Source: DASQVO01 sp035640715 (lineage in GTDB: Bacteria > Actinomycetota > Actinomycetes > Streptosporangiales > Streptosporangiaceae). Taken from it: 8,471 nucleotides of DNA. Positions 6,308 through 8,471 of this stretch are shown here, one piece after another. The stretch covers positions 1 to 8,471 of the forward strand of contig DASQVO010000113.1 in assembly GCA_035640715.1 (NCBI GenBank), given 5' to 3'. Position numbers and translations under genes: made by a program. The notes under the pieces are model-generated. The model saw nothing but the letters and a program-made list of their open reading frames with translations, did not search any database and was not told the origin of the DNA. Every line of letters begins with the position of its first letter. Position 1 is the first letter of the stretch.

Positions 6308-6868
6308 TTAAACCCGCTTGAAGGCGGTGACGAACGAGGGACCTGGCGTGCCGAGGCCGGTCTCGTCGTCGTACCCCCTAGTGGCCCGCAGCGGGGACTG
6401 GTCTTCGCCGAGGGTGGTCAGGTAGTCGTTCCCGTCGCCCAGGCCGGGCTGGGCGCCGATCACGGTCGGCGGATCGGCCGGGTCGCCCGGTGGGACGTCG
6501 CGGGTGGCCGCGCTGGTGCCTCCCTCCAAGGTCTGGCCGTAGACCCCGCTGGTGACCGCGCCGGTGTAGCCGACCAGCTCATCGCCTTCGGCGTTGGCGG
6601 CGATGTCGGGCACCACGCGGCGGGCCGTGCCGACGGTGTTGCCGGTGGCCAGCGCGCCTGGCACGACTGGCTTCTGGTAGGCGGGCTAGGTGAAGAACGC
6701 GCTGCGGCCCCCGGTCGACCCGTCGAGGAAGGTGCCGGCCGGCGGCGCGGTGTAGCCGGTGCTGTCCGTGTTGACCTGGGTGACATTGTCGCCCCACGGG
6801 TAGTCAGCGGCCGGCGCGCCGTTCCGCCCGCACAACGCGCCATCCCACCCGCACAAGAGGAGCACCAT
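6308..6868 (-). pseudogene. S53 family (sedolisin) serine protease, C-terminal remnant
   Basis: The minus strand encodes, in one frame, WGDNVTQVNTDSTGYTAPPA, GTFLDGSTGGRSAFF, then an amber TAG (6688-6686), then PAYQKPVVPGALATGN, RRVVPDIAANAEG, GYTGAVTSGVYGQTLEGGTS and AATRDV, and near the end RATRGYDDETGLGTPGPSFV. This order (PDIA, GGTSAAT with the catalytic Ser, GYDxxTGLGTP) is that of sedolisin-type secreted acid proteases. The TAG stands where the family has a Gln or similar residue before PAYQ. About 50 residues appear to be missing after GGTSAAT. The propeptide and the catalytic Glu/Asp region are absent, so it is not functional. The frame reads back only to a TGA at 6901-6899. It converges on the LysE remnant, with a hairpin between them. 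Confidence 0.68.
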
Positions 6869-6957
6869 CCCATGTGTCTGCTGGAGACACCCTGACCATC
6901 ACCGGGAATCTGACCGCTGGCCCGGGCCCCTTGCTGAAGATGCCCAGGTAAGCCACT

Positions 6958-7104
6958 ATGACAGGGTCGGCCGATCAGCAGATGGAGATCTTCGTCAGCC
7001 TGGCCTGGCGGACGCATTCGCTAGCGCACAGGGCGGCCGAGATGCTGGACCGCCGGGAGAACGAGGTGGAGGACCCGGAACTGCTGAAGGGGCTGTTCAC
7101 CGTC
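6958..7104 (+). pseudogene. Sensor histidine kinase fragment (nitrate/nitrite-sensor-like of actinomycetes)
   Basis: Residues 8-49 (QMEIFVSLAWRTHSLAHRAA, then EMLDRRENEVEDPELLKGLF) resemble the dimerisation helix just before the ATPase domain of large actinomycete sensor kinases, which read FVNLSRR.QSL...LD.LE....DP..L..LF.VDHLATR. Similarity stops at the point where VDHLATR should begin; the frame then runs into the end of the receptor kinase gene. Only about 50 of 600 or more residues survive, with no nucleotide-binding motifs, so it is a dead fragment. The 3' junction lies at about 7105. Confidence 0.55.
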
Positions 7105-7129
7105 GGGTATGTCGACGCTGTGGCTACAG

Positions 7130-8471
7130 TTATGTCCCGTTGGTGGCGCTGTCCCAGAGCTTGGTGCCGGAGGCCGCGTAGATGACGACGTCGCCGCTGT
7201 TCCGCACAACCAGGTAGGCTCCGCTCCCGCTGGTGCCACTGTCCCACACGGCCGAGCCGGAGCTCGTGTAGAGCACGAAGTTCCCGTCAGGCTGCATGAC
7301 GGCCTCGTCTGCGGTGCTGGTGCTACTGTTCCACACGGGGCCGGACTTACTGTAGAGCACGAGGTTCCCGTCGCCTTGCATGCCCAGCAGGTACTCGCCG
7401 TTACATGAGGTAAGCGACTCTCCCGCGTTCAGCACCTGGCCGGCGAGCAGCGTGCCGCATCCAGAGGACGGCTGCTGGGACGGCGACGGCGCGGGCTTAC
7501 CAGCGGCATCTGTTGCGTGCGCGCTGGCGGACGGCGTCGGCGCCGTGGGAACCGGCTGCTGACTGACAGGCGGCTGCGCGGGCGTGTCCTGCGTCACCGG
7601 CGGCTGTTTGCGTGCCTTCGGCTTGTGGCCGAGGGTCTTGGCGGGCTTTTCCGTCGTGGGCGGAGGACTTTGAATATCCGGCAGGGACTGCGATGTCTGC
7701 CGCGCCGCCGTCTGGTGCGCGGCCGTCTGGTGCGCGGACTGGCGCAGGGCCCACAGCGAGATGCCCAGCGCGACGACGAGGCACGCCATGGCCGTCACCG
7801 CTCGTCGCGTACGGCGCGGCTTGCGGCCCGGCGCCTCCGGGCGGCCGGGGTCCCCGGCCGGAAGGCCCGGCTGCGCCGCCGACGGACCGCTGGGAGTTTC
7901 GGCCTGGTGCGGCGGACCGCTGGGAGTTTCGGCCTGCGGCGCGCTGGGCGAAGTGGCGGCTTCCGCGAGCATCCGCATGGCCACCTCCGCGGTGGGCCGG
8001 GCGGCCGGGTCGCGGCTGAGGAGAGCCATGATGGCCGGCGTGACCGGCCCGGCGTTCCCCGGCGGCGCAGGATCCTCGGTGACGATCGCGGCTATCGTCG
8101 AGGCGATGCTGCCACAGTCGTCGTAGGGGCCCTGCCCCTCCAGGGCGGCATACAAGGTGAGGCCGAGCGACCAGAGATCGGCGGCTGACGTGGCCGCCTG
8201 GCCGCGGATTCGCTCCGGGGCGGAATAGGCGGGCGTTCCCATGATCATCCCGCCCTGGGTGAGCGAGGGGTCGCCGTCGATGGTCGCGACGCCGAAATCG
8301 GTCAGCACCGCCCCTCCGTCGCCAGTGAGCAGCACGTTACTCGGCTTCACGTCACGGTGCAGGACGCCCACGGCGTGGGCCGCCGCCAGCGCCGCCAGCA
8401 GGTGCCGGCCCATCTCCGCCACGATACCCGGCGGCAGCGGACCATCCTCCTGGAGGATCCGGTCGAGGGAG
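7130..8471 (-). CDS. Receptor-type Ser/Thr protein kinase, C-terminal part with transmembrane segment and bulb-type lectin domain
   Basis: This part continues the kinase from the 136-base overlap to TAA (7132-7130). Residue numbers are for the joined 596-residue protein. HRDVKPSN (188-195) is followed by DFG (208-210), a GTPAYSAPE segment ending in APE (234-236), and DPAARPT near the domain end (about 304-310). A Pro-rich linker leads to a basic stop-transfer patch and one hydrophobic helix (about 374-392). A Pro/Thr/Gln-rich stalk and a B-lectin domain (about 488-596) follow. The lectin has three mannose-site-type strands: QGDGNLVLY, QPDGNFVLY and a degenerate RNSGDVVIY lacking the usual Gln/Asp/Asn set. 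Cys488 and Cys506 could form a disulfide. Known PknB-type topology puts the kinase in the cytosol and the lectin outside, so I infer a carbohydrate-sensing receptor kinase. Its stop lies 25 bp from a histidine kinase remnant; no terminator is evident after it. Confidence 0.92.
   Translation of the reverse strand, partial: SLDRILQEDGPLPPGIVAEMGRHLLAALAAAHAVGVLHRDVKPSNVLLTGDGGAVLTDFGVATIDGDPSLTQGGMIMGTPAYSAPERIRGQAATSAADLWSLGLTLYAALEGQGPYDDCGSIASTIAAIVTEDPAPPGNAGPVTPAIMALLSRDPAARPTAEVAMRMLAEAATSPSAPQAETPSGPPHQAETPSGPSAAQPGLPAGDPGRPEAPGRKPRRTRRAVTAMACLVVALGISLWALRQSAHQTAAHQTAARQTSQSLPDIQSPPPTTEKPAKTLGHKPKARKQPPVTQDTPAQPPVSQQPVPTAPTPSASAHATDAAGKPAPSPSQQPSSGCGTLLAGQVLNAGESLTSCNGEYLLGMQGDGNLVLYSKSGPVWNSSTSTADEAVMQPDGNFVLYTSSGSAVWDSGTSGSGAYLVVRNSGDVVIYAASGTKLWDSATNGT
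7707..7736 (-). repeat. In-frame 15-bp tandem repeat in the kinase extracellular stalk
   Basis: GCCGTCTGGTGCGCG is repeated exactly at 7707-7721 and 7722-7736. It encodes copies of an AHQTA unit just after the membrane helix, at the start of the extracellular stalk. Confidence 0.8.
7883..7936 (-). repeat. In-frame tandem repeat in the kinase linker (two copies, 30-bp period)
   Basis: A 24-bp sequence (CGGACCGCTGGGAGTTTCGG plus CCTG) occurs at 7883-7906 and again at 7913-7936. It encodes two copies of QAETPSGP in the Pro-rich linker before the membrane helix, on the cytosolic side. The period is a multiple of three, so gain or loss of a copy would keep the frame. Confidence 0.85.
8336..8471. 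repeat. Terminal direct repeat, copy 2 (identical to 1-136)
   Basis: Second copy of the end overlap. The minus-strand kinase frame that enters here continues in phase from base 136 of copy 1 to the start codon at 585. This in-frame continuity argues against a chance or paralogous repeat. Confidence 0.97.

Noticed and set aside
1..8471. CRISPR arrays, tRNA or rRNA genes, riboswitches
   Set aside because: No regularly spaced repeats, cloverleaf-like sequences or conserved rRNA blocks were seen by eye on either strand.

Overview
The window is very GC-rich DNA with codon use and protein families typical of filamentous actinomycetes: a transmembrane PknB-type kinase, an ISL3 transposase, a serine recombinase that starts reading at an IGEPHRAFYGNQ block, and an actinobacterial ltrA intron. 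Nothing here fixes the genus.

The first 136 bases (1-136) are identical to the last 136 (8336-8471). A receptor-type Ser/Thr protein kinase gene on the minus strand runs off both ends. Joined through this overlap, its two parts give one uninterrupted 596-codon frame. The window is therefore best read as one turn of an 8,335-bp circle or as one unit of a tandem duplication. The kinase is the only intact cellular gene; everything else is mobile DNA or gene remnants.

Layout by position: 1-585 (minus), N-terminal third of the kinase. 586-744, its upstream region. 745-about 1240 (minus), C-terminal remnant of an ISL3-family transposase. About 1240-2332 (minus), decayed serine recombinase without its N-terminal catalytic domain. 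2333-4248 (minus), a structurally complete group II intron encoding a reverse transcriptase/maturase. 4249-5865 (plus), an IS with an intact DDE transposase and perfect 15-bp terminal inverted repeats. 5866-7104, a strip of remnants: LysE-like transporter N-terminus, S53 (sedolisin) protease C-terminus, and a sensor histidine kinase fragment, with a 15-bp-arm hairpin between two of them. 7130-8471 (minus), the rest of the kinase, with a membrane segment and a C-terminal bulb-lectin domain.

The most interesting point is the intron/IS boundary. The intron starts (GTGCGCC on the minus strand) at the base next to the IS terminal repeat. That repeat is then the intron's 5' exon, and it pairs with two stretches in intron domain I spaced and ordered like EBS2 and EBS1. 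This suggests that the intron uses the terminus of this IS as its homing site. The same sequence at the other end of the IS is an unoccupied copy of the site.
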